Source: Archivesica marissinica (Eukaryota; Mollusca; Bivalvia; Venerida; Vesicomyidae). Taken from it: DNA of 64,000 nt. This document shows, in pieces, positions 26,756-40,744 of this stretch. The stretch spans positions 32,369,500 through 32,433,499 of the forward strand of contig CM026400.1 in the NCBI GenBank assembly GCA_014843695.1, given 5' to 3'. Under the pieces are notes generated by a model, which had not been told where the DNA came from, searched no databases, and worked only from the letters and a program-made list of their open reading frames with translations. Position 1 is the first letter of the stretch; each line of letters opens with the position of its first letter. Position numbers and translations under genes: made by a program.

Positions 26756-27224
26756 CGATGAACGTATGTACCCTGATTGTAAACAATTTCGTATGGTGGT
26801 TTCCAACTAATATCAACAACAACAATACCTTTATTGCATTAAACATTCATACAATGTCTATAGCAAGTACATGTATACATGTAGGCAACGGTATGGATTT
26901 ACAAACGAGCAAGATGTTAATATACTCTCTGCTTATACTAAATTTAGTTTCTATATACATTTGCGAAATATATGTATTTTGCTAAATTTATACGAATAGT
27001 ATTTGATTTTCTGATATAAAATTAGTGAATTTATTAATAGTTGGCCATGTATATGTAATAATGTTTTAAATCTAAAGATCTAAGATCTCTAAATTTCGGA
27101 CATAATAAGGACCTGACATGCGCACTCGATATTACGGGCATGCGCATTCGCAGTGTTAAACAGTGTTCTTCGCGAGAAAAGGCGTGTCTTAAAGTTTACG
27201 CTGTTCAATGATAAGTTTAAACTT

Positions 27225-27470
27225 GATTTATTTTACAACGATTGCGAAGCAAGTTCTAACAACATATACTAATCACTTTCGTTGGCGCGGATGAAAGCGT
27301 ATATGTGGTCATTCGTGCGGGAGGAAACCGGAGTACCCGGAGAAAACCACCTGTCCGATCTGGCGACCACCGTACCATCTCACATACTTCCCTTTCCGAG
27401 AATCGAACCCGGGTTGCATTTGTGAGAATGATAAACTAATTACCAGATCTCTGCCACACGGTAACTCGCA
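27225..27470 (-). mobile_element. tRNA-derived SINE (SINE-E family), minus orientation
   Basis: On the minus strand: a B-box-like gggttcgattctcgg, the conserved core ggtggttttctccgggtac and ccggtttcctcccgcac, and a 3' tail gaacttgcttcgcaatcg. It lies in the loop of the 26756-27722 inverted repeat. It is the same family as 44733-44990 and shares its tail with SINE-A. Confidence 0.75.
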
Positions 27471-27536
27471 AATTGGACTAAATACCTTTTAATTGGAGAG
27501 TGTGGTGTTTTTTGTCTTTGTCTCATTGCAGTTCAT

Positions 27537-27655
27537 GCCCGTAATTTCGAGTGCGCATGCCCGTAACTTCGAGTGCGCATGCCCGTAACTTCGAGTGCGC
27601 ATGCCCGTAACTTCGAGTGCGCATGCCCGTAGCTTCGAGTGCGCATGTCAGCTGC
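27537..27655. repeat. 22-bp tandem array (5 units)
   Basis: Five copies of a 22-bp unit containing cccgtaacttcgagtgcgca. The 3' edge is the inverted counterpart of 27115-27150. Confidence 0.9.
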
Positions 27656-27764
27656 ATATGATTAGTTGGGAATCTTCATACGAAATTGTTACAATCAGGG
27701 CACACATGTTCATCGTTCATCGAAGGACATGTACTATCAGTTATTTGGGACTACATGATTAAGC

Positions 27765-30700
27765 TCTATACACTGGACGTGCTGGCTATGTACAGTATAA
27801 TCTCTATATACTGGACGTGCTGGCTATGTACAGTATAAGCTCTCTACACTGGGCGTGCTGGCTATGTACAGTATAAGCTCTATACACTGGACGTGCTGGC
27901 TATGTACAGCAGAATCTCTATACACTGGACGTGCTGGCTATGTACAGTAAGAATCTATATATACTGGAAGTGCTGGCTATGAACATTAATAATCTATATA
28001 TACAGGAAGTGCTGGCTATGAACAGTAATAATCTATATACAATGGACGTGCTGGTTATGTACATTAATAATCTATATATACAGGACGTGCTTGCTATGTA
28101 CATTAAGAATCTCTATATACTGGACGTGCTGGCTATGAACAGTAAGAGTCTATATATACTGGACGTGCTGGCTATGTACATTAATAATCTATATATACAG
28201 GACGTACTGGCTATGTACATTAATAATCTATATATACAGGACGTACTGGCTATGTACATTAAGAATCTCTATATACTGGACGTGCTGGCTATGAACAGTA
28301 AGAATCTATATATACTGGACGTCCTGGTTATGTACAGTAAGAATCTCTATATACTAGACGTGCTGGCTATGTACAGTAAGAATCTATATACACTGGACGT
28401 GCTGGCTATGTACAGTAGAATATCTATACACTGGACGTGCTGTGCTGGCTATGTACAGTAGAATCTCTATACACTGGACGTGCTGGCTATGTAAAGTAGA
28501 ATCTATATATACTGGACGTGCTGGCTATGTACAGTAGAATCTATATATACTGGACGTGCTGGCTATGTACAGTAAGAATCTATATAGAAAGGACGTGCTG
28601 GCTATGTACAGTAGAATCTCTATATACTGGACGTGCTGGCTATGTACAGTAGAATCTATATACACAAGACGTGCTGGCTATGTACTGTAGAATATATATA
28701 TAATGGACGTGCTGGCTATGTACAGTAAGAATCTATATATACTGGACGTGCTGGCTATGCACAGTAAGAATCTCTATACACTGGACGTGCTGGCTATGTA
28801 CAGTAGAATCTATATATACTGGACGTGCTGGCTATGTACAGTAAGAATCTCTATACACTGGACGTGCTGGCTATGTACAGTAAGAATCTATATATACTGG
28901 ACGTGCTGGCTATGTACAGTAAGAATCTATATATACAGGACGTGCTGGCTATGTACAGTAAGAATCTATATATACTGGACGTGCTGGCTATGTACAGTAA
29001 GAATCTCTATACACTGGACGTGCTGGCTATGTACAGTAGAATCTCTATATACTGGACGTGCTGGCTATGTACATTAATAATCTCTATATACAGGACGTGC
29101 TGGCTATGTACAGTAGAATCTCTATACACTGGACGTGCTGGCTATGTACAGTAGAATCTCTATACACTGGACGTGCTGGCTATGTACAGTATAAGCTCTA
29201 TACACTGGACGTGCTGGCTATGTACAGTATAATCTCTATATACTGGACGTGCTGGCTATGTACAGTATAAGCTCTATACACTGGACGTGCTGGCTATGTA
29301 CAGTAGAATCTCTATACACTGGACGTGCTGGCTATGTACAGTATAATCTCTATATACTGGACGTGCTGGCTATGTACAGTATAAGCTCTATACACTGGAC
29401 GTGCTGGCTATGTACAGCAGAATCTCTATACACTGGACGTGCTGGCTATGTACAGTAAGAATCTATATATACAGGACGTGCTGGCTATGAACATTAATAA
29501 TCTATATATACAGGAAGTGCTGGCTATGAACAGTAAGAATCTATATATACAGGACGTGCTGGCTATGTACATTAAGAATCTCTATATACTGGACGTGCTG
29601 GCTATGAACAGTAAGAATCTATATATACTGGACGTGCTGGCTATGTACATTAATAATCTATATATACAGGACGTACTGGCTATGTACATTAAGAATCTCT
29701 ATATACTGGACGTGCTGGCTATGTACAGTAAGAATCTATATATACTGGACGTGCTGGCTATGTACAGTAGAATCTCTATATACTGGACGTGCTGGCTATG
29801 TACAGTAGAATCTATATACACTGGACGTGCTGGCTATGTACAGTAAGAATCTATATATACTGGACGTGCTGGCTATGTACAGTAAGAATCTCTATACACT
29901 GGACGTGCTGGCTATGTACAGTAAGAATCTATATATACTGGACGTGCTGGCTATGTACAGTAAGAATCTATATATACAGGACGTGCTGGCTATGTACAGT
30001 AAGAATCTATATATACAGGACGTGCTGGCTATGTACAGTAAGAATCTATATATACAGGACGTGCTGGCTATGTACAGTAATAATCTATATATACAGGACG
30101 TGCTGGCTATGTACAGTAGAATCTCTATATACTGGACGTGCTGGCTATGTACAGTAAGAATCTCTATACACTGGACGTGCTGGCTATGTACAGTAGAATC
30201 TATATATACTGGACGTGCTGGCTATGTACAGTAGAATCTCTATATACTGGACGTGCTGGCTATGTACAGTAGAATCTATATATACTGGACGTGCTGGCTA
30301 TGTACAGTAGAATCTATATATACTGGACGTGCTGGCTATGTACAGTAAGAATCTATATATACAGGACGTGCTGGCTATGTACAGTAATAATCTATATATA
30401 CAGGACGTGCTGGCTATGTACAGTAGAATCTATATATACAGGACGTGCTGGCTATGTACATTAATAATCTATATATACTGGACGAGCTGGCTATGTACAG
30501 TAAGAATCTATATATACTGGAAGTGCTGGCTATGTACAGTAAGAATCTATATATACTGGAAGTGCTGGCTATGTACAGTAAGAATCTATATATACTGGAC
30601 GTGCTGGCTATGTACAGTAAGAATCTATATATACTGGACGTGCTGGCTATGTACAGTAGAATCTCTATATACTGGACGTGCTGGCTATGTACAGTAAGAA

Positions 30701-33700
30701 TCTATATATACTGGACGTGCTGGCTATGTACAGTAGAATCTCTATATACTGGACGTGCTGGCTATGTACAGTAAGAATCTATATATACAGGACGTGCTGG
30801 CTATGTACAGTAAGAATCTATATACACTGGACGTGCTGGCTATGTACAGTAGAATCTCTATATACAGGACGTGCTGGTTATGTACAGTATAATCTATATA
30901 TACAGGACGTGCTGGCGATGTACATTAATAATCTATATATACTAGACGTGCTGGCTATGTACATTAATAATCTATATATACAGGACGTGCTGGCTATGTA
31001 CATTAATAATCTATATATACAGGACGTGCTGGCTATGTACAGTATAATCTATATATACAGGACGTGCTGGCTATGTACAGTAATAATCTATATATACAGG
31101 ACGTGCTGGCTATGTACATTAATAATCTATATATACAGGACGTGCTGGCTATGTACATTAATAATCTATATATACAGGACGTGCTGGCTATGTACATTAA
31201 TAATCTATATATACAGGACGTGCTGGCTATGTACAGTATAATCTCTATATACTGGACGTGCTGGCTATGTACATTAATAATCTATATATACAGGACGTGC
31301 TGGCTATGTACATTAAGAATCTATATATACAGGACGTGCTGGCTATGTACAGTAGAATCTCTATATACTGGACGTGCTGGCTATGTACATTAATAATCTA
31401 TATATACAGGACGTGCTGGCTATGTACAGTAATAATCTATATATACTGGACGTGCTGGCTATGTACAGTAGAATCTCTATATACTGGACGTGCTGGCTAT
31501 GTACAGTAACGTCTCTATACACAGGACGTGCTGGCTATGTACAGTAAAATCTCTATATACTGGACGTGCTGGCTATGTACAGTATAATCTCTATATACTG
31601 GACGTGCTGGCTATGTACAGTAGAATCTCTATACACTGGACGTGCTGGCTATGTACAGTAAGAATCTATATATACTGGACGTGCTGGCTATGTACATTAA
31701 TAATCTATATATACAGGACGTGCTGGCTATGTACATTAATAATCTATATATACAGGACGTGCTGGCTATGTACAGTAGAATCTCTATATACTGGACGTGC
31801 TGGCTATGTACAGTAATAATCTATATATACAGGACGTGCTGGCTATGTACAGTAGAATCTATATATACTGGACGTGCTGGCTATGTACAGTAAGAATCTA
31901 TATATACAGGACGTGCTGGCTATGTACATTAATAATCTATATATACAGGACGTGCTGGCTATGTACAGTAAGAATCTATATATACAGGACGTGCTGGCTA
32001 TGTACAGTAAGAATCTATATATACTGGACGTGCTGGCTATGTACAGTAAGAATCTATATATACTGGACGTGCTGGCTATGTACATTAATAATCTATATAC
32101 AGGACGTGCTGGCTATGTACAGTAAGAATCTATATATACTGGACGTGCTGGCTATGTACAGTAAGAATCTATATATACTGGACGTGCTGGCTATGTACAG
32201 TAAGAATCTATATATACTGGACGTGCTGGCTATGTACAGTAAGAATCTATATATACTGGACGTGCTGGCTATGTACAGTAGAATCTATATATACTGGACG
32301 TGCTGGCTATGTACAGTAGAATCTATATATACAGGACGTGCTGGCTATGTACAGTAGAATCTCTATATACTGGACGTGCTGGCTATGTACAGTAAGAATC
32401 TATATATACTGGACGTGCTGGCTATGTACAGTATAATCTATATATACTGGACGTGCTGGCTATGTACAGTAGAATCTCTATATACTGGACGTGCTGGCTA
32501 TGTACAGTAGAATCTATATATACTGGATGTGCTGGCTATGTACAGTAGAATCTATATATACTGGACGTGCTGGCTATGTACAGTAAGAATCTATATATAC
32601 AGGACGTGCTGGCTATGCACAGTAATAATCTATATATACAGGACGTGCTGGCTATGTACAGTAGAATCTCTATATACTGGACGTGCTGGCTATGTACAGT
32701 AAGAATCTCTATACACTGGACGTGCTGGCTATGTACAGTATAATCTATATATACTGGACGTGCTGGCTATGTACAGTAGAATCTCTATATACTGGACGCG
32801 CTGGCTATGTACAGTAGAATCTATATATACTGGATGTGCTGGCTATGTACAGTAGAATCTATATATACTGGACGTGCTGGCTATGTACAGTAAGAATATA
32901 TATATACAGGACGTGCTGGCTATGTACAGTAAAATCTCTATACACTGGACGTGCTGGCTATGTACAGTAAGAATCTCTATATACTGGACGTGCTGGCTAT
33001 GATCAGTAAGAATCTATATATACTGGACGTGCTGGCTATGTACATTAATAATCTATATATACAGGACGTACTTGCTATGTACATTAATAATCTATATATA
33101 CAGGACGTGCTGGCTATGTACATTAAGAATCTCTATATACTGGACGTGCTGGCTATGTACAGTAGAATATCTATAGACTGGACGTGCTGGCTATGTACAG
33201 TATAAGCTCTATACACTGGACGTGCTGGGTATGTACAGTATAATCTCTATATACTGGACGTGCTGGCTATGTACAGTATAAGCTCTATATACTGGACGTG
33301 CTGGCTATGTACAGTAGAATCTCTATATACTGGACGTGCTGGCTATGTACATTATAATCTCTATACACTGGACGTGCTGGCTATGTACAGTAGAATCTCT
33401 ATACACTGGACGTGCTGGCTATGTACAGTAAGAATCTATATATACTGGACGTGCTGGCTATGTACATTAATAATCTCTATATACTGGACGTGCTGGCTAT
33501 GTACAGTAAGAATCTATATATACTGGACGTGCTGGCTATGTACATTAATAATCTATATATACAGGACGTACTGGCTATGTACATTAAGAATCTATATATA
33601 CTGGACGTGCTGGCTATGTACAGTAGAATCTATATATACTGGACGTGCTGGCTATGTACAGTAAGAATCTATATACACAGGACGTGCTGGCTATGTACAG

Positions 33701-36700
33701 TAAGAATCTATATATACTGGACGTGCTGGCTATGTACAGTAAGAATCTCTATACACTGGACGTGCTGGCTATGTACAGTAGAATCTATATATACTGGACG
33801 TGCTGGCTATGTACAGTAAGAATCTATATATACTGGACGTGCTGGCTATGTACAGTAAGAATCTATATATACTGGACGTGCTGGCTATGTACAGTAAGAA
33901 TCTATATATACAGGACGTGCTGGCTATGTACAGTAAGAATCTATATATACTGGACGTGCTGGCTATGTACAGTAAGAATCTATATATACTGGACGTGCTG
34001 GCTATGTACAGTAGAATCTATATATACTGGACGTGCTGGCTATGTACATTAAAATCTCTATATACTGGACGTGCTGGCTATGTACAGTAGAATCTCTATA
34101 CACTGGACGTGCTGGCTATGTACAGTAGAATCTCTATACACTGGACGTGCTGGCTATGTACAGTATAATCTATATATACTGGACGTGCTGGCTATGTACA
34201 GTATAATCTATATATACTGGACGTGCTGGCTATGTACAGTATAATCTATATATACTGGACGTGCTGGCTATGTACAGTAGAATCTATATATACTGGACGT
34301 GCTGGCTATGTACAGTATAATCTATATATACTGGACGTGCTGGCTATGTACAGTATAATCTCTATATACTGGACGTGCTGGCTATGTACAGTAGAATCTA
34401 TATATACTGGACGTGCTGGCTATGTACAGTAGAATCTATATATACTGGACGTGCTGGCTATGTACAGTAGAATCTATATATACTGGACGTGCTGGCTATG
34501 TACAGTAAGAATCTATATATACAGGACGTGCTGGCTATGTACATTAATAATCTATATATACAGGACGTGCTGGCTATGTACAGTAAGAATCTATATATAC
34601 TGGACGTGCTGGCTATGTACAGTAAGAATCTCTATATACTGGACGTGCTGGCTATGTACAGTAAGAATCTATATATACTGGACGTGCTGGCTATGTACAT
34701 TAATAATCTATATATACAGGACGTGCTGGCTATGTACATTAAGAATCTATATATACTGGACGTGCTGGCTATGTACAGTAAGAATATATATATACTGGAC
34801 GTGCTGGCTATGTACAGTAGAATCTCTATATACTGGACGTGCTGGCTATGTACAGTAGAATCTATATATACTGGACGTGCTGGCTATGTACAGTAAGAAT
34901 CTATATATACAGGACGTGCTGGCTATGTACAGTAGAATCTCTATATACTGGACGTGCTGGCTATGTACAGTAGAATCTCTATACACAAGACGTGCTGGCT
35001 ATGTACTGTAGAATCTATATATACTGGACGTGCTGGCTATGTACAGTAAGAATCTATATACTCAGGACGTGCTGGCTATGTACAGTAAGAATCTATATAT
35101 ACTGGACGTGCTGGCTATGCACAGTAAGAATCTCTATACACTGGACGTGCTGGCTATGTACAGTAGAATCTATATATACTGGACGTGCTGGCTATGTACA
35201 GTAAGAATCTCTATACACTGGACGTGCTGGCTATGTACAGTAAGAATCTATATATACTGGACGTGCTGGCTATGTACAGTAAGAATCTATATATACAGGA
35301 CGTGCTGGCTATGTACAGTAAGAATCTATATATACAGGACGTGCTGGCTATGTACAGTAAGAATCTATATATACAGGACGTGCTGGCTATGCACAGTAAT
35401 AATCTATATATACAGGACGTGCTGGCTATGTACAGTAGAATCTCTATATACTGGACGTGCTGGCTATGTACAGTAAGAATCTCTATACACTGGACGTGCT
35501 GGCTATGTACAGTATAATCTATATATACTGGACGTGCTGGCTATGTACAGTAGAATCTCTATATACTGGACGCGCTGGCTATGTACAGTATAATCTATAT
35601 ATACTGGATGTGCTGGCTATGTACAGTAGAATCTATATATACTGGACGTGCTGGCTATGTACAGTAAGAATCTATATATACAGGACGTGCTGGCTATGCA
35701 CAGTAATAATCTATATATACAGGATGTGCTGGCTATGTACAGTAGAATCTCTATATACTGGACGTGCTGGCTATGTACAGTAAGAATCTATATATACTGG
35801 ACGTGCTGGCTATGTACATTAATAATCTATATATACTGGACGTGCTGGCTATGTACATTAATAATCTATATATACAGGACGTACTGGCTATGTACATTAA
35901 GAATCTATATATACTGGACGTGCTGGCTATGTACAGTAAGAATCTATATATACAGGACGTGCTGGCTATGTACAGTAGAATCTCTATATACTGGACGTGC
36001 TGGCTATGTACAGTAGAATCTCTATATACTGGACGTGCTGGCTATGTACAGTAAGTCTCTATACACAGGACGTGCTGGCTATGTACAGTAAAATCTCTAT
36101 ATACTGGACGTGCTGGCTATGTACAGTATAATCTCTATATACTGGACGTGCTGGCTATGTACAGTAGAATCTATATATACTGGACGTGCTGGCTATGTAC
36201 AGTAAGAATCTATATATACTGGACGTGCTGGCTATGTACAGTAAGAATCTATATATACTGGACGTGCTGGCTATGTACAGTAAGAATCTATATATACTGG
36301 ACGTGCTGGCTATGTACATTATAATCTATATATACAGGACGTGCTGGCTATGTACATTAAGAATCTCTATATACTGGACGTGCTGGCTATGTACAGTAGA
36401 ATCTCTATATACTGGACGTGCTGGCTATGTACAGTAGAATCTATATATAGTGGACGTGCTGGCTACGTACAGTAGAATCTATATATACTGGACGTGCTGG
36501 CTATGCACAGTAAGAATCTATATATACTGGATGTGCTGGCTATGCACAGTAATAATCTATATATACAGGACGTGCTGGCTATGTACAGTAGAATCTCTAT
36601 ATACTGGACGTGCTGGCTATGTACAGTAAGAATCTCTATACACTGGACATGCTGGCTATGTACAGTAGAATCTATATATACTGGACGTGCTGGTTATGTA

Positions 36701-36963
36701 CAGTAGAATCTCTATATACTGGACGCGCTGGCTATGTACAGTAGAATCTATATATATTGGATGTGCTGGCTATGTACAGTAGAATCTATATATACAGGAC
36801 GTGCTGGCTATGTACAGTAGAATCTCTATACACTGGACGTGCTGGCTATGTACAGTAAGAATCTATATATACTGGACGTGCTGGCTATGTACAGTATGAA
36901 TATATATATACAGGACGTGCTGGCTATGCACAGTAATAATCTATTATACAGGATGTGCTGGCT
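27765..36963. repeat. 39-bp minisatellite array, block 3
   Basis: Largest block, about 236 units, same orientation as blocks 1 and 2. Its first 1.7 kb carries the same order of rare variants as 4650-5300 (aagctctatacac, cagcagaatc, ggaagtgctggctatgaac). 35420-35730 repeats the 1445-1780 order. The blocks are therefore diverged copies of one higher-order array. It ends at about 36963 with gctggctagagagg. Confidence 0.97.
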
Positions 36964-37332
36964 AGAGAGGGGTGTTCTACCTTGTTTCAATGGATGCATA
37001 CAAAATATTGGCTCTGAAAAAGTGATAGTTTTTGTGTTTTTAGAGGAATATTTCTGAAATAAAAACTGGACTAAAACGGAAAATAAATACGGTATATACC
37101 ATTTTTCTCAAAACATTATGAAAACTGTTCTTATAACTTTCTTCTATATGTAAACATTTCTGAGTGAGGTCAAAAATGGGTTACGCCATTGTGAGATAGT
37201 ACTGGGACATTGTTATATACTTAGACACAGAAAATGACCTAGTATTAAACTGCTAGCTGACCAGTTTGAAGATTAAAGGTACTCTAACTAATGTAATATT
37301 CTGTGGAAAGAGAAATTGTTGTAATAGTGAAA
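36964..37332. other. Unique leader upstream of the ORF1 remnant
   Basis: About 370 bases of unique sequence between the 39-bp array and the first ATG of the LINE-like ORF1; it may be the element's 5' untranslated region. No gene is seen. Confidence 0.4.
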
Positions 37333-38368
37333 ATGGAGAACCAGAATAAAAAGAGAAACAGAAGTGAATTAAGCAGCACGGGCAGCAGCCCGGAAACAGA
37401 ATCTAACGTAGCTACACCGCCTGCCAAAAATGCTAAAACACTAAAAATCCGGAAATGCAAAACTGAGGCCGCAAGACGAACCAGTCGATAGCGTATCAAT
37501 AAATGAAATAAAATCTGAAATAAAACAAATCAACATGAAACTTTCAAACGTTATGACAACAGATGATGGCAACCTACGACACATTATTAAAGAAATCATA
37601 CAACAAATGAAAGAAGAGCTTTTGAAATCAATAGAGCATAAAGTAGACCTAATAGAAGCTAAAGTATTTGAAAAAGACATGGAAAATGATGAATTAAAGA
37701 AGAAAGTAGAAACATTAAATAAAAGAATTGAAGACCAAACAGAAGAGAACGACAAATTAAAAACAGAACTAAGACTAAATGAAGAAAAATCGACATGGGT
37801 TATAAATGATATAGAACAATACAGCAGAGTAAACAATGTCAGGATTTACGGCATATCAGAAAACATACAATGGCCAGAAGCAAACGAGACCGAGAAATCC
37901 CCACAAAAAATAGTCACTGACGATACATACGAGAGTCCAGAGAAAACCACACAGACAATAGTTAATGTATTAAATAAACATTTGCCGGGCCTTAGTCTAA
38001 CAGCTGGAGATATCGACGCTTGCCACCGCCTAGGTAGGAAGAGCATCAAACCCAGGCCGATCATTGTACAATTCCAATCACGCCTTACGAAATTGAAACT
38101 TTTAGCCAGGAAAAAAACACTACGAAAACCTGTATTCGTGACCGAAGACCTGACCAAATTGAACTATCAAGTACTTATGTCCATAAAATACAAAATGCCT
38201 GATGAAATTGAATATAGTTGGTTCAAAAATGGAAGCGTACTTTACAAGAACAAAATGGGAACAATATATCGTGTACAGTGCCAAGAATTCAACCACTGGC
38301 TAGATATGCCATGGCCAGAACCAGCACAAAGAACAGGCCGGCAAAGTATCTCAAGAGTTGACTCATAA
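37333..38368 (+). pseudogene. LINE-type ORF1 protein (coiled coil + RRM), frameshifted
   Basis: Two overlapping frames make one ORF1-like product. The first runs from ATG 37333 and stops at 37491. The second is open from about 37445 through 38368, with its first ATG at 37535. They join near an A5 run at 37442-37447, so a single-base indel is the likely lesion. The 277-residue second part has a long coiled coil (about residues 15-98), an RRM-like domain with VRIYGI (102-107), ACHRLG (162-167) and RPIIVQF (174-180), then VFVTEDLT and a basic C-terminal region. This layout is that of nucleic-acid-chaperone ORF1 proteins of L1/CR1-like retroelements. No endonuclease or reverse transcriptase follows within the next kilobase, so it is an ORF1-only remnant. 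It could instead be a sequencing error in a live solo ORF1 gene. Confidence 0.82.
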
Positions 38369-38768
38369 GTCAAAGTACCTTTAACTATATTGTCATACAG
38401 GGATGATTGATTTAATTCATGCTATTGAGATCACCAAAGGATAGGTTATGTGTTCGCTGGTGATATCTATATCTACATGCATTACATAACAAATAGTTTA
38501 GCATATAAAAGTGTTAACAATATTTATATTAAAATAGTGTCTACATAATTTTACAGACATCTCTTTCAGCAATCTTAAAGTATACTTTTAAAAGTAAAAT
38601 GTATGCTAGGAACCACAACTCATCTGTACCTAAACAATCTTTGAATTTGTCATGAGCATACATGTTTGTATATAAGATATGTACGTTTATGATAAATGTG
38701 TATATATATAATTTGGTATGCTGAAACCCATTGTCGACCTTGGCCTCTCGCAATTCTCAACCCAAGAT
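38369..38768. other. AT-rich sequence downstream of ORF1 remnant
   Basis: 400 bases with no reverse transcriptase, no long frame and no recognisable element. Confidence 0.5.
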
Positions 38769-39046
38769 TGATAACCAGCTATTGGGTAGCATTGTAAGCA
38801 TACACACAACGATAACCATCTATTGGGTAGCATTGTAAGCATACATACAACGATAACCATCTATTGGGTAGCATTGTAAGCATACAACGATAACCAGCTA
38901 TTGGGTAGCATTGTAAGCATACAACGATAACCATCTATTGGGTAGCATTGTAAGCATACAACGATAACCAGCTATTGGGTAGCATTGTAAGCATACACAC
39001 AACGATAACCATCTATTGGGTAGCATTGTAAGCATACATACAATGC
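38769..39046. repeat. 37-43-bp tandem array (7 units)
   Basis: Seven units containing ctattgggtagcattgtaag, alternating cagct and catct. Length varies (37, 41, 43) by loss of a catac/acac block. Confidence 0.93.
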
Positions 39047-39584
39047 TTTGAGTTAAGATCCTATTGCCGACCTTGTGCACTTTCGTTTTTTTACACAAGA
39101 TGGACAATATAGGGATACCATCTCCAAATATGAATATACATACTAAAAAAGGTTTAACTACATGCATTTACACATTTATCACACACGCAAACCAAGGTAA
39201 ATCGTTATGATGTATTCTCAACAACTACTCAAATTTGCCAAGGTATGAATGTCTGAAGTCTATTATTGCATTTTTGCCTTAGATTATGTCTTTCAATAGA
39301 TGAAATAAAAATAGAAATAGTGTAGATCTCCATCACACGGCATTGATTTTGTTAGTTAAAGTTGTATTACTGTTCAAAAAAAGTAACTAGAGTGTAAACG
39401 ATTATCCCGTTTAATATGCCAATATCTTTAATAAAACATGTAATACTGATTTTGTAACAAATACAATTGTATGATAACTACGTTTGGGAAATTGTGACGG
39501 TCAGTTTGAACAGTAATACAGCTTTGGCGGTTGCACAAGAACATTTTCATACTATAAAAAGTGGTGCATTTTGTGTATGAATAT
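39047..39584. other. Unique sequence, no gene
   Basis: About 540 AT-rich bases. I see no supported feature. Confidence 0.5.
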
Positions 39585-39625
39585 GTGTTTACATGCATGC
39601 GGGTATATACATGTATGCGGTGTGA

Positions 39626-39656
<31 letters not shown>

Positions 39657-39744
39657 TGTGTGCGTGCGTGCGTGTTTATGCATGTTTTTGTGTATATGTA
39701 TGCGTGCGTGCGCGCGTGTTTATGCATGTTTTTGTGTATATGTA
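39585..39744. repeat. TG/TGCG-rich simple repeat
   Basis: (tg)n, (tgcg)n and a duplicated tttatgcatgtttttgtgta segment leading into an assembly gap, probably the cause of the gap. Confidence 0.9.
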
Positions 39745-40744
39745 NNNNNNNNNNNNNNNNNNNNNNNNNNNNNNNNNNNNNNNNNNNNNNNNNNNNNNNN
39801 NNNNNNNNNNNNNNNNNNNNNNNNNNNNNNNNNNNNNNNNNNNNNNNNNNNNNNNNNNNNNNNNNNNNNNNNNNNNNNNNNNNNNNNNNNNNNNNNNNNN
39901 NNNNNNNNNNNNNNNNNNNNNNNNNNNNNNNNNNNNNNNNNNNNNNNNNNNNNNNNNNNNNNNNNNNNNNNNNNNNNNNNNNNNNNNNNNNNNNNNNNNN
40001 NNNNNNNNNNNNNNNNNNNNNNNNNNNNNNNNNNNNNNNNNNNNNNNNNNNNNNNNNNNNNNNNNNNNNNNNNNNNNNNNNNNNNNNNNNNNNNNNNNNN
40101 NNNNNNNNNNNNNNNNNNNNNNNNNNNNNNNNNNNNNNNNNNNNNNNNNNNNNNNNNNNNNNNNNNNNNNNNNNNNNNNNNNNNNNNNNNNNNNNNNNNN
40201 NNNNNNNNNNNNNNNNNNNNNNNNNNNNNNNNNNNNNNNNNNNNNNNNNNNNNNNNNNNNNNNNNNNNNNNNNNNNNNNNNNNNNNNNNNNNNNNNNNNN
40301 NNNNNNNNNNNNNNNNNNNNNNNNNNNNNNNNNNNNNNNNNNNNNNNNNNNNNNNNNNNNNNNNNNNNNNNNNNNNNNNNNNNNNNNNNNNNNNNNNNNN
40401 NNNNNNNNNNNNNNNNNNNNNNNNNNNNNNNNNNNNNNNNNNNNNNNNNNNNNNNNNNNNNNNNNNNNNNNNNNNNNNNNNNNNNNNNNNNNNNNNNNNN
40501 NNNNNNNNNNNNNNNNNNNNNNNNNNNNNNNNNNNNNNNNNNNNNNNNNNNNNNNNNNNNNNNNNNNNNNNNNNNNNNNNNNNNNNNNNNNNNNNNNNNN
40601 NNNNNNNNNNNNNNNNNNNNNNNNNNNNNNNNNNNNNNNNNNNNNNNNNNNNNNNNNNNNNNNNNNNNNNNNNNNNNNNNNNNNNNNNNNNNNNNNNNNN
40701 NNNNNNNNNNNNNNNNNNNNNNNNNNNNNNNNNNNNNNNNNNNN
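39745..40744. other. Assembly gap (1000 N)
   Basis: Exactly 1000 N between a TG-rich repeat and a 35-bp array; true size unknown. Open frames through it are artefacts. Confidence 0.99.

Larger units (their letters stand above)
26756..27722. repeat. Imperfect inverted repeat about 967 bp across
   Basis: The outer arms 26756-26814 and 27659-27722 are reverse complements with small indels (shared cores cgatgaacg, ccctgattgt, caatttcgtat, aactaat). Inner arms at 27115-27150 and 27537-27655 are also inverted copies, built on a cgagtgcgcatg motif. The right inner arm is expanded into a 22-bp tandem array. A 300-bp stretch separates outer and inner arms on the left only. This could be a non-autonomous foldback-type element or a local inverted duplication. 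Confidence 0.7.
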
